A stretch of 64,000 bases of DNA from Synechococcus sp. MU1642 (GCF_020514115.1 NZ_VTKZ01000001.1:248001-312000); one strand, 5' to 3'. Numbered from the stretch's first letter, positions 25,902-34,454 are shown. The notes: a model not told the origin generated them from the sequence alone. Numbers and translations are program-made.

Positions 25902-26600
25902 TCATAGTGTTGCCCACTCAGAAGGCAACAAACTAGCGATGAGCTTGAAGCCCTTTCCCTCATCGGGCTGAATGATGTATGCGATTCCTTGTGGTTCAGG
26001 ATAAATTCCTGTTGCGGCCTCAAAAGGATCATCATGTCCGATAATGACTGTATTGGTTCCTGGTAGTGGTGGGCGGGTTAATAAAGGCATCACATTCTTT
26101 TTCATCAGTTCAATGTGATCTTCAGTGTAATTCTCATAAGGCAAAAAGTTTAATCGGGAATCTTTTTGGGTCCATTCTCCAAATGCGAGGTTTGCTGTTT
26201 TCCAAGACCTGCAATACTCACTAACAATAATTTCACCGACCGGAATTTCTTTTGAAGCAAATGACATGCCAATATCGTTAGATTCTTTGATGCCTTGAGT
26301 GCTCAGCTTTCGCTGAGAACTGCAATCATCAAGGCGCATCAGAGGATCAGCTTGGTCTGCATAATCCCTCTCAGTCGTTGCATGACGGAAATAAATAACA
26401 TAGCCTCCATCCTTGATGGAATCAAGTAACGTTGATTTGTTAATATTCGCTTCTGGAGACAGAGCAACGTCTAGTTTTTTAGTTTTTTGGTCTGCTGGGG
26501 TTACAGCCTGACCACCCTTTGAGGAGGCACCATTTTCTCTATTGAGTCCACATGCACTCAATAGTAATGCAGTAAACAATGGAACAAGGATCTTAGACAT
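25902..26600 (-). CDS. Lipoprotein of the histidine phosphatase superfamily
   Basis: The N-terminus is a lipoprotein signal with lipobox LLSAC (Cys 17). The phosphatase domain starts near residue 65 with the catalytic signature FRHATTE (Arg-His nucleophile) and has the second His in VIIGHDDPFEAATG. It probably removes phosphate from a small molecule or surface polymer outside the inner membrane. The target is unknown. It lies alone between isiA and small unknown genes. Confidence 0.82.
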   Translation of the reverse strand: MSKILVPLFTALLLSACGLNRENGASSKGGQAVTPADQKTKKLDVALSPEANINKSTLLDSIKDGGYVIYFRHATTERDYADQADPLMRLDDCSSQRKLSTQGIKESNDIGMSFASKEIPVGEIIVSEYCRSWKTANLAFGEWTQKDSRLNFLPYENYTEDHIELMKKNVMPLLTRPPLPGTNTVIIGHDDPFEAATGIYPEPQGIAYIIQPDEGKGFKLIASLLPSEWATL

Positions 26601-26851
26601 GAGATTAGTGATTGAAATGCTTACTTTGCTTTCAGTGAAGCTGGGATTTTGTTGTCACCTTTTTCTTTTTTTTAGGAGTTGACGGCATGGCTTTGGCTTC
26701 TACTTTTTGATCTTAAATTTTACTCGCGTCCAGTCATTTTCACCAAATGTTTTGTAAAGATGTAGAGCCAAGCTGTTTGTTGATGGAATAGATGTTATTC
26801 CACTTGCAGAAATTTTGAATCCTCAAAAGGACATGGAGAAACTGAAGTAAT

Positions 26852-27052
26852 CTAAAAATAAATGTTTAATTTATGATTATGTGTTTCTATTGACCTCAAT
26901 ATACGTTGGCGCTCAATGACATTTTGAACTGTGGTCCGATGGGCTTCTGCAATTGCATCAACAAGGCCTATCGGCCATTTCGTTCCGCAGCGCATTTGCG
27001 CTTCTAATACCGATGCGTCAAGTTTTGACAACCGGCTTGTTTTTCGAGTCAT
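26852..27052 (-). CDS. Small hypothetical protein, possible HTH
   Basis: The 66-residue basic protein has a helix pattern (LDASVLEAQMRCG, IGLVDAIAEAHRTTVQNVIE) that could be a small DNA-binding fold. It is divergent from a small gene at 27060. Function unknown. Confidence 0.5.
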   Translation of the reverse strand: MTRKTSRLSKLDASVLEAQMRCGTKWPIGLVDAIAEAHRTTVQNVIERQRILRSIETHNHKLNIYF

Positions 27053-27059
27053 TGTGTTG

Positions 27060-27221
27060 ATGGTGAGAAGTAGAAAGCATCAACGCCAGTTATTGATGGG
27101 CAAAGATAAGCCCAAACAATTGTCCTGGTTTGGTTTAAATGCCACTCTGGCTCTTGAACCTGGACGGAAGAAGAGCCAGTTAACGCCCAATGAAACTGAC
27201 ATCGTCAGATTCATTGTTTGA
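27060..27221 (+). CDS. Small basic hypothetical protein
   Basis: The frame from ATG 27060 gives 53 residues with a basic N-terminus and protein-like tail (SQLTPNETDIVRFIV). An internal ATG at 27096 is an alternative start. Its start lies 7 bp from that of the divergent minus-strand gene. Function unknown. Confidence 0.45.
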   Translation: MVRSRKHQRQLLMGKDKPKQLSWFGLNATLALEPGRKKSQLTPNETDIVRFIV

Positions 27222-27531
27222 ACAGCTCCGGCTGGAGTGAACTGACCAATATAATTTTCGCGTTGTGCATTAGTACGTGTCTTTCACATGCCGCAGTACC
27301 ACGTTTCAATTGATGCACTCCCATGTAGTGATGCCAAATTAGTATTTTTTTTCAAGTTTACGCTTCATGAGCAGGCTATTACTCTTTGCAAGCCTTTGAT
27401 TTTTTGTTTGCCATTGGTGTCTTGTATGAATTTTGTTTTGTTGAACTATCACTCTGTATAATTCGAATGCTTATAGCCGTATTTATCAGTTGCAAAAAAA
27501 CTAATATTGATTGATGTTACTCGTCCTTCAC
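27222..27531. other. Intergenic region without recognised features
   Basis: The region is AT-rich with frequent stops in all frames. No terminator hairpin with a T-run was seen. Confidence 0.5.
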
Positions 27532-27738
27532 TTATTTGCTGCCTTGTTCTTTCGCTTTGACTGTTTGATTCTCAAGTCGCTCTGTTACGAGTTGCCTAAA
27601 ATCGCAATAATCAATATCTCCTGTCTTTTTGTCGAGCATGATTTCCTGCGCCTCCCTCATTAAATACTCGTAAGTGGCTGCATCATTTGTTCTATTAGCG
27701 AGATCAATAATGTGCGCGAATGCTTCGATGTTAGTCAA
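27532..27738 (-). CDS. Small helical hypothetical protein
   Basis: The 68-residue product is helical and charged (AFAHIIDLANRTNDAATYEY, LMREAQEIMLDKK). The start is TTG. It resembles short stress-type cyanobacterial proteins in composition only; no function recognised. Confidence 0.5.
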   Translation of the reverse strand: MTNIEAFAHIIDLANRTNDAATYEYLMREAQEIMLDKKTGDIDYCDFRQLVTERLENQTVKAKEQGSK

Positions 27739-28255
27739 GATTTGATTGCTGATCCTTGTAGTATATATTCAGTCAAGCCGAGTTCTGTTGTAAATTCTAC
27801 CAATCGATGGTTGCATTGATCGATTTGCATTTATTACCAATGCTTCGGTAATCTGCATCAGTCTTTCAGCCCTATCTGCCAGTCAGTTATTCGTGCTAAA
27901 GACTACACTTGTTTATCAAGAGATGATTTTCTTTGTTGTCTGGCCAAATAAAAGTTGGATCTTTTGAGTCCAATATGAAAAGGGATTGATTGTTGGGGCC
28001 GGTATTTCTAATGATCTTTTTACCTCGTCTCCTATTTTATTTCGCGATTAAGGGTCATCCTTTTGAGTTGAGGGCAGAATTTCATCAATTCGAGCCTTTC
28101 CGGATTGTTTCTTCGGTTTTTTGTTGTTGTATATCGAGATACCCCAGGGCAGCATTTTTCAGCAAAGGTCGCTGTTCTACATTCGGTGCATTGGTGTGAC
28201 AACGATTCGTACGCCTTTGCTTTTGGCCATAATAATTCAATGCAATTCTGGGAAT
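27739..28255. other. AT-rich intergenic region
   Basis: No convincing gene was found. A 69-codon + frame at 27990-28199 has unlikely composition. The region leads into the structured repeat array. Confidence 0.5.
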
Positions 28256-28261
28256 AAGTAA

Positions 28262-28425
28262 CCGGACTGACTCCTCTGTTTGAGCAGAGGAGTCAGTTGT
28301 AACCCCAGCGTGATGACCCGGATAAGCCATCGGATGAAGGTGCCTCGTAAGAACCTTCAATTCCATATTGACTGGTTTTCCTCAGAGCACGAGTACAAAA
28401 CACCTATTCTCAGCCATCAAATGAA
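28262..28425 (+). ncRNA. Structured repeat element, copy A
   Basis: Hairpin 1 is a perfect 12-bp stem, CTGACTCCTCTG (28267-28278) and CAGAGGAGTCAG (28285-28296). Hairpin 2 is a weaker CCGGAT/ATCGG. Hairpin 3 is GAAGG (28336-28340) with CCTTC (28354-28358), a compensatory version of the GGAGG/CCTCC stem in other copies. The 3' box survives as ATCAAATGA near 28415. Confidence 0.7.
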
Positions 28426-28464
28426 TCGATGATTGGTTTTCTTCTCCTCTGCGCCCTTGGTCTC

Positions 28465-28622
28465 TCCCTCTGTCCACTAATTGGAGAGGAGTCAGTGTTG
28501 TTACCCGCGTGAAATGGATCTGGATAAAACCCCTTAAGCCGATGTTACGAGTGAATATCTCTGAGTAGTTTCAATCCATTTCATGGGGATACCAGACAAT
28601 ATCAGTGCGTGCGTCAAATCAG
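28465..28622 (+). ncRNA. Structured repeat element, copy B (diverged)
   Basis: It aligns with copy A around GAGGAGTCAG and TTACCC-GCGTGA. The first stem is CTCTCC/GGAGAG, ATGGAT/ATCCAT forms a longer second stem, and the 3' box is CAGTG-TCAAAT-AG near 28603-28622. It is the most diverged member. Confidence 0.5.
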
Positions 28623-28650
28623 ATTTGGCAATTTTCTGTATTGAAACTAC

Positions 28651-28815
28651 GCTGATTTGACTCCCCGCATCGTCAGAGAGGGAGTCAGTGGTGTTATCAG
28701 CGCCCAATGGTCATGCAGGGGCCATTGGATGGAGGTGGGCCTCCAAAGTCACAGTCGCACTGTCCATGGCTATTGCTTGTTCTTAAGAGGAGATGGCAGT
28801 GATCAAATGAGCCGA
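28651..28815 (+). ncRNA. Structured repeat element, copy C
   Basis: Stem 1 is GACTCCC (28659-28665) with GGGAGTC (28680-28686). Stem 2 is CCAATGG (28704-28710) with CCATTGG (28722-28728). Stem 3 is GGAGG (28731-28735) with CCTCC (28740-28744). The 3' box GGCAGTGATCAAATGAGCC ends at about 28813. Confidence 0.75.
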
Positions 28816-28833
28816 GTCAATGTCCATAGCTGC

Positions 28834-29007
28834 TCACCTAAATACTGGACCAGCTGCGTTCTCAGGTTGAGCTGGAGGTGCTGGAGCTTGAATCCTGTTG
28901 TCTATCCGCAATGGTGAGAACAGCAGAAGGTTTCCGCCAACCAGCCCTGCCGTGACGACAATCGCGGTGACTACTTCCAGCAACTCAGTCGTTTTTCCTG
29001 AGATCAA
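28834..29007 (-). CDS. Small membrane protein between repeat copies C and D
   Basis: The minus-strand frame encodes a membrane span (VVTAIVVTAGLVGGNLLLFS) followed by a Pro-rich tail (APAPPAQPENAAGPVFR). Start candidates are TTG at 29007 (57 aa, GAAGGGTG ribosome site) and TTG at 28983 (49 aa). The composition is clearly protein-like. Function unknown. Confidence 0.45.
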   Translation of the reverse strand: MISGKTTELLEVVTAIVVTAGLVGGNLLLFSPLRIDNRIQAPAPPAQPENAAGPVFR

Positions 29008-29025
29008 GTCACCCTTCAGTTAACG

Positions 29026-29192
29026 CTGAACTGACTCCCCGCATCGTCAGAGAGGGAGCCAGGTCGCTCCAGCGCCCAATGGCATGGGTTTAGAGCCATT
29101 GGGTGGAGGTTTGGGGACTCCGAAGACACAATCACCCCTGTTAAGGGTTCGATTCGATACAAATGAGTCGGTGGCAGTGGCTAAATGAGTCA
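29026..29192 (+). ncRNA. Structured repeat element, copy D
   Basis: Stem 1 is CTGACTCCC (29031-29039) with GGGAGCCAG (29054-29062). Stem 2 is CCAATGG (29076-29082) with CCATTGG (29096-29102). Stem 3 is GGAG within 29105-29109 with CTCC (29118-29121). The 3' box is GGCAGTGGCTAAATGAG (29173-29189). Confidence 0.75.
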
Positions 29193-29218
29193 CCCGAATG
29201 TTGTGGCCAATCAAAACG

Positions 29219-29385
29219 CTGAGCTGACACCACCGGTTTAGAAAAGGAGTCAGAACCTGAATCAGCGCCCAATGTTCACTGCAGGAACCATTGGATGGAG
29301 GACTCGATGCTCCATGGGTAGCTTCTCCCTGGTTATTGGCTGTGTGCTGTGTTGATGTGACGGTAGTGGTGAATTTATGAGAGGT
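29219..29385 (+). ncRNA. Structured repeat element, copy E
   Basis: Stem 1 is CTGAC (29224-29228) with GTCAG (29249-29253). Stem 2 is CCAATG (29269-29274) with CATTGG (29289-29294). Stem 3 is GGAG within 29297-29301 with CTCC (29310-29313). The 3' box is GGTAGTGGTGAATTTATGAG at 29362-29381. Confidence 0.72.
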
Positions 29386-29502
29386 AGCAAGGTATCAGTG
29401 GGTGAATCCCATTCGCACCAGACAGTTCTGATTGCTGGAGCAGGAGTTGAGGTTCCGTTCTTTCCTGGCAAAATCCAGTTATAGAACGGGGTTAGTTTGT
29501 TG

Positions 29503-29601
29503 ATGCGATGGATCTATGTGCTGCTGATACACCTGGTTGCTTACGCAACTAGCCACGTGTTGGTCCCGTTCATGGCGACAGAAAGCATCAGCGTTGTCTA
29601 G
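29503..29601 (+). CDS. Possible 32-residue membrane peptide
   Basis: An ATG frame encodes one hydrophobic helix (WIYVLLIHLVAYATSHVLV) and a short tail. No ribosome site is obvious, so this may be chance. Function unknown. Confidence 0.3.
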   Translation: MRWIYVLLIHLVAYATSHVLVPFMATESISVV

Positions 29602-29877
29602 GTCTGCTTTTTTCACTAATTACTTTTTTGAGTTCTCTCCCGTTTGAGCTAGAGGGTGGGTTGATCAAAACCGTAGTTGTGTGCCTTCTGGTTACGACAA
29701 GGAAATACAGAGAAAACGCTCAATAAGAACACCTCAGAGTTGAATGCGATCCACTGGTCTCTCAGCGGCTGAGGTGTACTAGGCCTACATACATAAGGGC
29801 AATGCTTCGAATTCAGGGAGATGCGCAGCTGCTCCGATCACTTCTTCTGTGTGCGGAGGGAGCCTCCTCGCAGCGTA

Positions 29878-29894
29878 TTGAGAAAGAATCTCAA
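29878..29894. promoter_or_regulatory. Fur-like palindrome upstream of the Crp/Fnr-like regulator
   Basis: TTGAGA-AAGAA-TCTCAA is a 17-bp inverted repeat 82 bp upstream of the start codon; its core TGAGAAA-G-AATCTCA loosely fits a 7-1-7 Fur box. A second partial site, TGAGAATG, follows at 29909. Confidence 0.45.
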
Positions 29895-29975
29895 TTTAAG
29901 GGCCCTATTGAGAATGACTTGCAATATCGACAGGAAGTCTGTACTCTTGCGATTAATTCTCAATCGCGATAGTTC

Positions 29976-30578
29976 GTGACGACGTCTGCCTACCGTTTCC
30001 TGCCGGAAGATCCAGCGGCACCTTTGTCGATGCCCAGGCTTCAGACCGTTCTGCTGGACCCTGCTGGTCGAGACCAGGCCACCGTTCTGGAAGTGTTAGA
30101 GGGTGTCTGCCGGGTGTATTGCCCTTGCGAGGAGACCGAGGGAATGACCTTGGCGTTTTTGCAGTCAGGCGACAGGCTTCGCACTGATCGCATGTGCAGT
30201 GACGGGGCCTGTGTTGAGGCACTCACGGCGCTTAAGTTTCGCCGTGATTCCGTCTCCACGGATGAATTCGGCATCGACGCAGTCAATGAGTGGACGTTGC
30301 AGCTCTTGAGAGTCCGTCATTTGGGTCAGGCAGAACAGCGGCTTCACGCTCTTCTGGCGCTTTTGGTCAACCGGCTTGGACTTCGTTGCAGCGATGCTTA
30401 TCAGCTTCCTTTCCGTCTAACCCATGATCGTTTTGGCGAGTTGATTGGTGCTACCCGGGTGACTACAACCCGTCTTCTTTCGAAATGGCGTCAAGCGGAT
30501 TTGATTGCCATGTCGTCTGGTGATGTGACGATGCGTATTGCACCTGACCTCATCAACTCTTCACCTCTCCAATTCTGA
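29976..30578 (+). CDS. Crp/Fnr-family transcription regulator
   Basis: An N-terminal cyclic-nucleotide-type beta roll (about residues 20-110, LEVLEGVCRVYCPCEETEGM) and a long dimer helix (about 115-140) lead to a winged helix. The recognition region is LTHDRFGELIGATRVTTTRLLSKWRQ. The residues that bind cAMP in Crp are not evident, so the effector is unknown; several Cys residues could sense redox or iron. Start is GTG. It sits at one side of the iron-stress genes, with a second family member at the other side (39.7 kb). Confidence 0.85.
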   Translation: MTTSAYRFLPEDPAAPLSMPRLQTVLLDPAGRDQATVLEVLEGVCRVYCPCEETEGMTLAFLQSGDRLRTDRMCSDGACVEALTALKFRRDSVSTDEFGIDAVNEWTLQLLRVRHLGQAEQRLHALLALLVNRLGLRCSDAYQLPFRLTHDRFGELIGATRVTTTRLLSKWRQADLIAMSSGDVTMRIAPDLINSSPLQF

Positions 30579-30583
30579 GGATC

Positions 30584-30865
30584 GTGAATTCCTTTGGTGT
30601 ACTTGGCGATCTCTGCAGAGAGGCTGAATGGATTCAGCGGCGAATTCAATGTGCCAGTCGTTCAATACAGGATTGCCAGCACGAGCAGCTAAAAAATCGC
30701 CTCGTTGCGGAGATATCTTTTTACCGTCATAGATGTTTAGCGATACAAACAACTCTGGCAGAGCTCAACAGTTATCTTGATTCTCAATCTATACAGAAAA
30801 ATTTATTAGAAGAATTGCTTTGCCGTTGTCTATTGGCGATTCGGCTACAACATCGCGTTTTTTGA
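30584..30865 (+). CDS. Helical hypothetical protein
   Basis: The 93-residue helical protein has several Cys and ends in LLCRCLLAIRLQHRVF. It starts with GTG 5 bp after the Crp-like gene, so the two are probably one transcript. Function unknown. Confidence 0.55.
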   Translation: MNSFGVLGDLCREAEWIQRRIQCASRSIQDCQHEQLKNRLVAEISFYRHRCLAIQTTLAELNSYLDSQSIQKNLLEELLCRCLLAIRLQHRVF

Positions 30866-31170
30866 ACTTATATTCCTATCTTGCTGTTCAGCCCATAAAA
30901 CTATCTTATTGGATTTTTCTATAACAATAATGCCTAATTTTAAAAGGTATGCTTGTAATTTCAAGCTTTTTTGTTATTAGATTGACTTATCAGGCATTCT
31001 TATTTTAAAAGTAGTTAAACAAAAAAACCTAGGCTTAGCCTGTTCTAAGGTATGATTTTGTTATAAATTGCTCAAATGGAGTATCACTTAAGATCAAGCG
31101 CAAAGCATCATTTGCCTCATTGCACTTTGAAGCATTCTTTAAAGTTCTAAATTACTCTTCAGAGTTTAAC

Positions 31171-31326
31171 ATGCTTGTTGGTTCAGAAATCCTCGAAGAA
31201 TTTATTGATCACATAGAACGTGATGACCTGGTTCGTTTCCGTTGGCTCAAGCGCATCCGTAAGACAGGATTTGATCAAGCACTCTCTGAATATCGCGAGT
31301 CTTTGAATATTCTGAGACATTCTTAG
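31171..31326 (+). CDS. Small hypothetical protein
   Basis: The ATG at 31171 gives 51 residues, acidic then basic (EILEEFIDHIERDDLVRF). A TTG at 31120 would add 17 residues. It precedes flavodoxin by about 130 bp. Function unknown. Confidence 0.5.
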   Translation: MLVGSEILEEFIDHIERDDLVRFRWLKRIRKTGFDQALSEYRESLNILRHS

Positions 31327-31453
31327 ATAAAAATTCTTATGGCGGACCTAGGTGAATGAGTTCTTCTGATGTGACTGATCTCACCTGCAGTTGAAACAAG
31401 CTTTAATCGGGAATAAAGAGTATTTGCGATTCTTGTGGGGTGATTTCTTTTGC

Positions 31454-31963
31454 ATGACTTTCACCATTTTCTTTGCCACCTCTACGGGCAAAACTGAAGA
31501 CGTGGCTGATCGACTGAAGGAGCTTCTTCCTGGTACAGAAGCGAAGGATGTCGACAACATTGATTCAATCGAAGAGTTGGTTTCAGCTGAGTCGTTGATT
31601 TGTTGTGTTCCAACCTGGAATACCGGTGCTGATGAGGCAAGATCCGGAACAGCATGGGATGATCTAGTTCAGGAAATTCCAGATAAGGATTTTGCCGGAA
31701 AATCAGTTGCTATCGTTGGACTAGGCGATTCCTCCGGTTATTCCGATTTTTTCTGTGATGCTATGGAGGAATTGTATACGTCCTTCCTTCAATCTGGTGC
31801 CAAGTTGATTGGTAAGGTCTCCACAGAAGGGTACACCTATGATGAATCAAAGAGCGTTATTGACGGTAAGTTCTGCGGACTCGCAATCGATGAAGATAAC
31901 GAGTCGGAATTAACAGATCAACGATTGCAAGCCTGGGTTCAGCAAATAAATGCGGAGTCTTGA
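31454..31963 (+). CDS. isiB: Flavodoxin
   Basis: This FMN electron carrier replaces ferredoxin at photosystem I when iron is scarce. The phosphate loop is FFATSTGKTEDVADRL; the flanking aromatic loops are PTWNTGADEARSGTAWDD and GLGDSSGYSDFFCDAMEEL. Length of 169 aa is typical of long-chain flavodoxins. The ATG at 31454 is chosen because the conserved strand begins immediately after it. A terminator follows directly. Confidence 0.96.
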   Translation: MTFTIFFATSTGKTEDVADRLKELLPGTEAKDVDNIDSIEELVSAESLICCVPTWNTGADEARSGTAWDDLVQEIPDKDFAGKSVAIVGLGDSSGYSDFFCDAMEELYTSFLQSGAKLIGKVSTEGYTYDESKSVIDGKFCGLAIDEDNESELTDQRLQAWVQQINAES

Positions 31964-31985
31964 ACCAAGTTCATTACTGAACCAT

Positions 31986-32009
31986 AAGCGCCCGAAAGGG
32001 CGCTTTTTT
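31986..32009 (+). terminator. Rho-independent terminator after flavodoxin
   Basis: AAGCGCCC, loop GAAA, GGGCGCTT, then six T. It sits at the 3' junction with the convergent thioredoxin-reductase-like gene. Confidence 0.95.
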
Positions 32010-32968
32010 CATCGATGGACCCAATCCACTCGAATGTCTTTACGCTTGTTCAGATATTTATCAATTGCCATCGCTGCTATGCATCCATCCGAACAAGCAA
32101 CAACAGCTTGTTTAAAGGGTGTATTGAGGATATCACCGATTGCCCAGACTCCTCCAAGATCCGTCATCATATCGTTGTTAACTCGAATTCCACCATTCTT
32201 GTTGACCGGGATTTGTTCTTGTAGATAATCAGTGATAGGGAGTGAACCTGTGGAGTAGACAAAAGCACCTTGAACTTTAATTATTTCCTCTTCACTTTTT
32301 CCGGATGATTGCACTTTGACACTATTCACTCCTTGATCATCCCCTTGTATGGAGTTGACTCTTGTTCGCTTCCAGTGTTTTACTTTCTCTGATTCGAGAA
32401 GAATTTGTACTTCTGGAGAGCTGGGACTTGGCTTACTGTTAGTAATCCAATGAACTGTTGATGCAAATTTTGTGAGTACAAGTGCCTCATCGATTGCTTC
32501 CTGATTTGAACCATAGACGGCTACTTCTTGGTTCTTATAAAATGCACCGTCACATGTTGCACAATAACTAACGCCTCTACCAAGAAACTCGTTCTCACCG
32601 GGAAGTGTTGATGCTCTTCCCATTGCGCCCGTTGCTAGTACCAATGTCTTTCCGACGAACGTACCTTCTGGCGTGTAGACCGTCTTCTCAGAATCAGTCA
32701 TGCTGATTCCATATACTTGAGCTTGCTTGTATTCCGCTCCATAGTTAATTGCTTGATTTCTCATTGTTTTTAATAGCTGTTCACCTGAAGTGTCTCCTTC
32801 TACTCCTGGATAGTTTGCAATTTTGTGAGTTATTGCAAGTGCACCGACTGCTGGATTTTTATCTAGGATAACTGTTGATATATTTGATCTTGCTGTATAC
32901 AGCGCACACGAGCATCCTGCGGGCCCACCACCAATGATAATCACGTCGAAGTTATTCATTTGATTCAT
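32009..32968 (-). CDS. Thioredoxin-reductase-like flavoprotein
   Basis: The low-molecular-weight TrxR fold is clear: FAD loop IIGGGPAGCSCALYTARS, the redox-active CATC in SYCATCDGAFY, an NADPH region near VAVYGSNQEAIDEAL and the C-terminal FAD motif WAIGDILNTPFKQAVVACSDG. It would reduce a thioredoxin or related disulfide partner in the cytosol. The NADPH loop is not the usual GGGDSA, so cofactor choice is uncertain. Its start overlaps the stop of the hydrolase gene (ATGA). It is an AT-rich, diverged member and may not be the main housekeeping enzyme. Confidence 0.88.
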   Translation of the reverse strand: MNQMNNFDVIIIGGGPAGCSCALYTARSNISTVILDKNPAVGALAITHKIANYPGVEGDTSGEQLLKTMRNQAINYGAEYKQAQVYGISMTDSEKTVYTPEGTFVGKTLVLATGAMGRASTLPGENEFLGRGVSYCATCDGAFYKNQEVAVYGSNQEAIDEALVLTKFASTVHWITNSKPSPSSPEVQILLESEKVKHWKRTRVNSIQGDDQGVNSVKVQSSGKSEEEIIKVQGAFVYSTGSLPITDYLQEQIPVNKNGGIRVNNDMMTDLGGVWAIGDILNTPFKQAVVACSDGCIAAMAIDKYLNKRKDIRVDWVHR

Positions 32969-33741
32969 GAATTGGTTTTGCTAACACTTAGATCCTTGTA
33001 GTAATCAGGTACAAGTTTGCGACTTTTGTCTGGCACCATTTTGATAAATGATTCGATCATATTTGAGGTTTGACTCCATTCTGTAAATGGGAAGAAATGG
33101 CGTCCATTGGCAATTTTCTGGTAGCAGTCTCCAGGCTTTAGACAGTGTCTCCATCTGTCGCAACTCTGTTCATCAATCACGAAATCTTTTTCTCCGTTTA
33201 TTACGAGTATGGGAACGTTGGCTTTATTTATATTCTCAATTATTTGGCTTTTAACGATAGACCCATATACAAAATCATTGTCTAGACATCTTGCTAATAG
33301 CCTCGTCACAGCACTTCTAATCTGCTCTGAATTTCCATTTACCAAAAGACTGCTTAGATGGCTTAAAATATGAAATCTCGAGCAGGGTAATTGGCTGCGC
33401 ATGCTCTGATAGTGACTAGTCCATTGATTTGTTGAATGAGTATCTACTGATAATGCTGAAACCGAGGATATATTATTTGGATATTTTTGAGCGTATAAAT
33501 ATGCAATTGTTCCGCTTATTCCGTGGCCAACGAGATGAACTGGTCTTGAAGAGTTATCTATTGTTTGCCTCAGTAGCCTGGTGACTGTATTAATATCACA
33601 TGATTCGTCAAGATCATGTTCGAAAGCCCATCTTTTGACTTCAAAATTCTTACTTAAGCTTTGTGCTGTTCGTTTGAATAGGCAGTACAGTGACGGCTGA
33701 AGATCAATCCATAGTATATAGCTGGTTTTCATCTGATTCAA
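32965..33741 (-). CDS. Alpha/beta-hydrolase
   Basis: The fold is shown by PVHLVGHGISGTIAYLYAQKYP (nucleophile elbow), VPILVINGEKDFVIDEQ (catalytic Asp) and IANGRHFFPFTEW (catalytic His). The elbow reads GHGISGT rather than the usual GHSxGG, so the Ser is shifted and activity is uncertain. It lies directly upstream of the TrxR-like gene with a 4-bp overlap. Substrate unknown. Confidence 0.72.
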   Translation of the reverse strand: MNQMKTSYILWIDLQPSLYCLFKRTAQSLSKNFEVKRWAFEHDLDESCDINTVTRLLRQTIDNSSRPVHLVGHGISGTIAYLYAQKYPNNISSVSALSVDTHSTNQWTSHYQSMRSQLPCSRFHILSHLSSLLVNGNSEQIRSAVTRLLARCLDNDFVYGSIVKSQIIENINKANVPILVINGEKDFVIDEQSCDRWRHCLKPGDCYQKIANGRHFFPFTEWSQTSNMIESFIKMVPDKSRKLVPDYYKDLSVSKTNS

Positions 33742-33841
33742 TTTTTCTTATCTTCTTATGCTTTTTATTATGTCCCCTTTCAGAGTAGACGTCCTGCTGT
33801 ATTCTTTATCACATCTAAGTCGATCAGCTTTTATCTTTTGA

Positions 33842-34033
33842 TCAAGAAGAAAGCACAACTTTTCCATGTCTGACTTGTTCTTTGATCCTTGTAATCAATT
33901 TCTTTTCGATTGGGTCGGCTTTTGATTCGTAATTCAGCATGCTCTGATATGTTGTATCGCTTATTTTGTTGAAGCATGATGCATTCAGATACTGATCCAC
34001 CAAGCTAATATCCTTTTTCTTGTGTGCTTTCAT
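33842..34033 (-). CDS. Small charged hypothetical protein
   Basis: The 63-residue basic protein starts MKAHKKKDISLVDQYL. It lies between ferredoxin and the hydrolase on the same strand, 30 bp downstream of ferredoxin, so it may share that transcript. Function unknown. Confidence 0.5.
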   Translation of the reverse strand: MKAHKKKDISLVDQYLNASCFNKISDTTYQSMLNYESKADPIEKKLITRIKEQVRHGKVVLSS

Positions 34034-34063
34034 TAGTCGTGGACCCTTTCGCCTTATCTATTG

Positions 34064-34357
34064 TCACCAAAGCTCTTCTTCGCAATCAGTCTTTACGATC
34101 AAATTCGATGTTGCATAAGTTACGCATAGAAGTGAATAGCCCTCTTCCATTTGCTCATCATCGAGAAAACTTTGATCAGACTGGTCTACTGTTCCTTCAA
34201 TAATTTTGCCCACACATGTGCTGCATGCCCCTGCTCTACATGAATAACTCATATCAATTCCAGCTTGCTCTGCCGCTTCTAGAACGTATTCATCATCAGG
34301 ACAATCGAAGTACTTGATTCCATCAGGCATCCTTAATTCGACCTTGAATGTGTGCAT
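34064..34357 (-). CDS. Plant-type [2Fe-2S] ferredoxin
   Basis: The cluster ligands are all present: Cys 40, 45 and 48 in [14 protein letters not shown] and Cys 78 in SLLCVTYA. Length of 97 aa is standard for photosynthetic ferredoxin. It probably takes electrons from photosystem I or serves the nearby TrxR-like enzyme. The ATG at 34357 matches the family start. A perfect palindrome lies 84 bp upstream. Confidence 0.95.
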   Translation of the reverse strand: MHTFKVELRMPDGIKYFDCPDDEYVLEAAEQAGIDMSYSCRAGACSTCVGKIIEGTVDQSDQSFLDDEQMEEGYSLLCVTYATSNLIVKTDCEEELW

Positions 34358-34440
34358 CACGCCAACTAAAAACCTACAATAAACTTTACTATTTGTCACC
34401 GCGAATATTTGTATCTTATACGTGCTTCATTGACTACAGT

Positions 34441-34454
34441 TGAGATTGATCTCA
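34441..34454. promoter_or_regulatory. Palindrome upstream of ferredoxin
   Basis: TGAGAT-TG-ATCTCA is a perfect 14-bp inverted repeat about 85 bp upstream of the ferredoxin start. Its half-site resembles TTGAGA...TCTCAA at 29878. The regulator is unknown. Confidence 0.45.

Larger units (their letters stand above)
29386..29975. other. Intergenic region between the repeat array and the Crp-like gene
   Basis: The stretch holds one possible tiny membrane-peptide gene (29503-29601) and the palindrome at 29878. Nothing else is recognised. Confidence 0.5.

Noticed and set aside
28262-29385. CRISPR array
   Set aside because: The repeats are about 165 nt, contain internal hairpins and have no unique spacers of uniform length; no cas genes are near.
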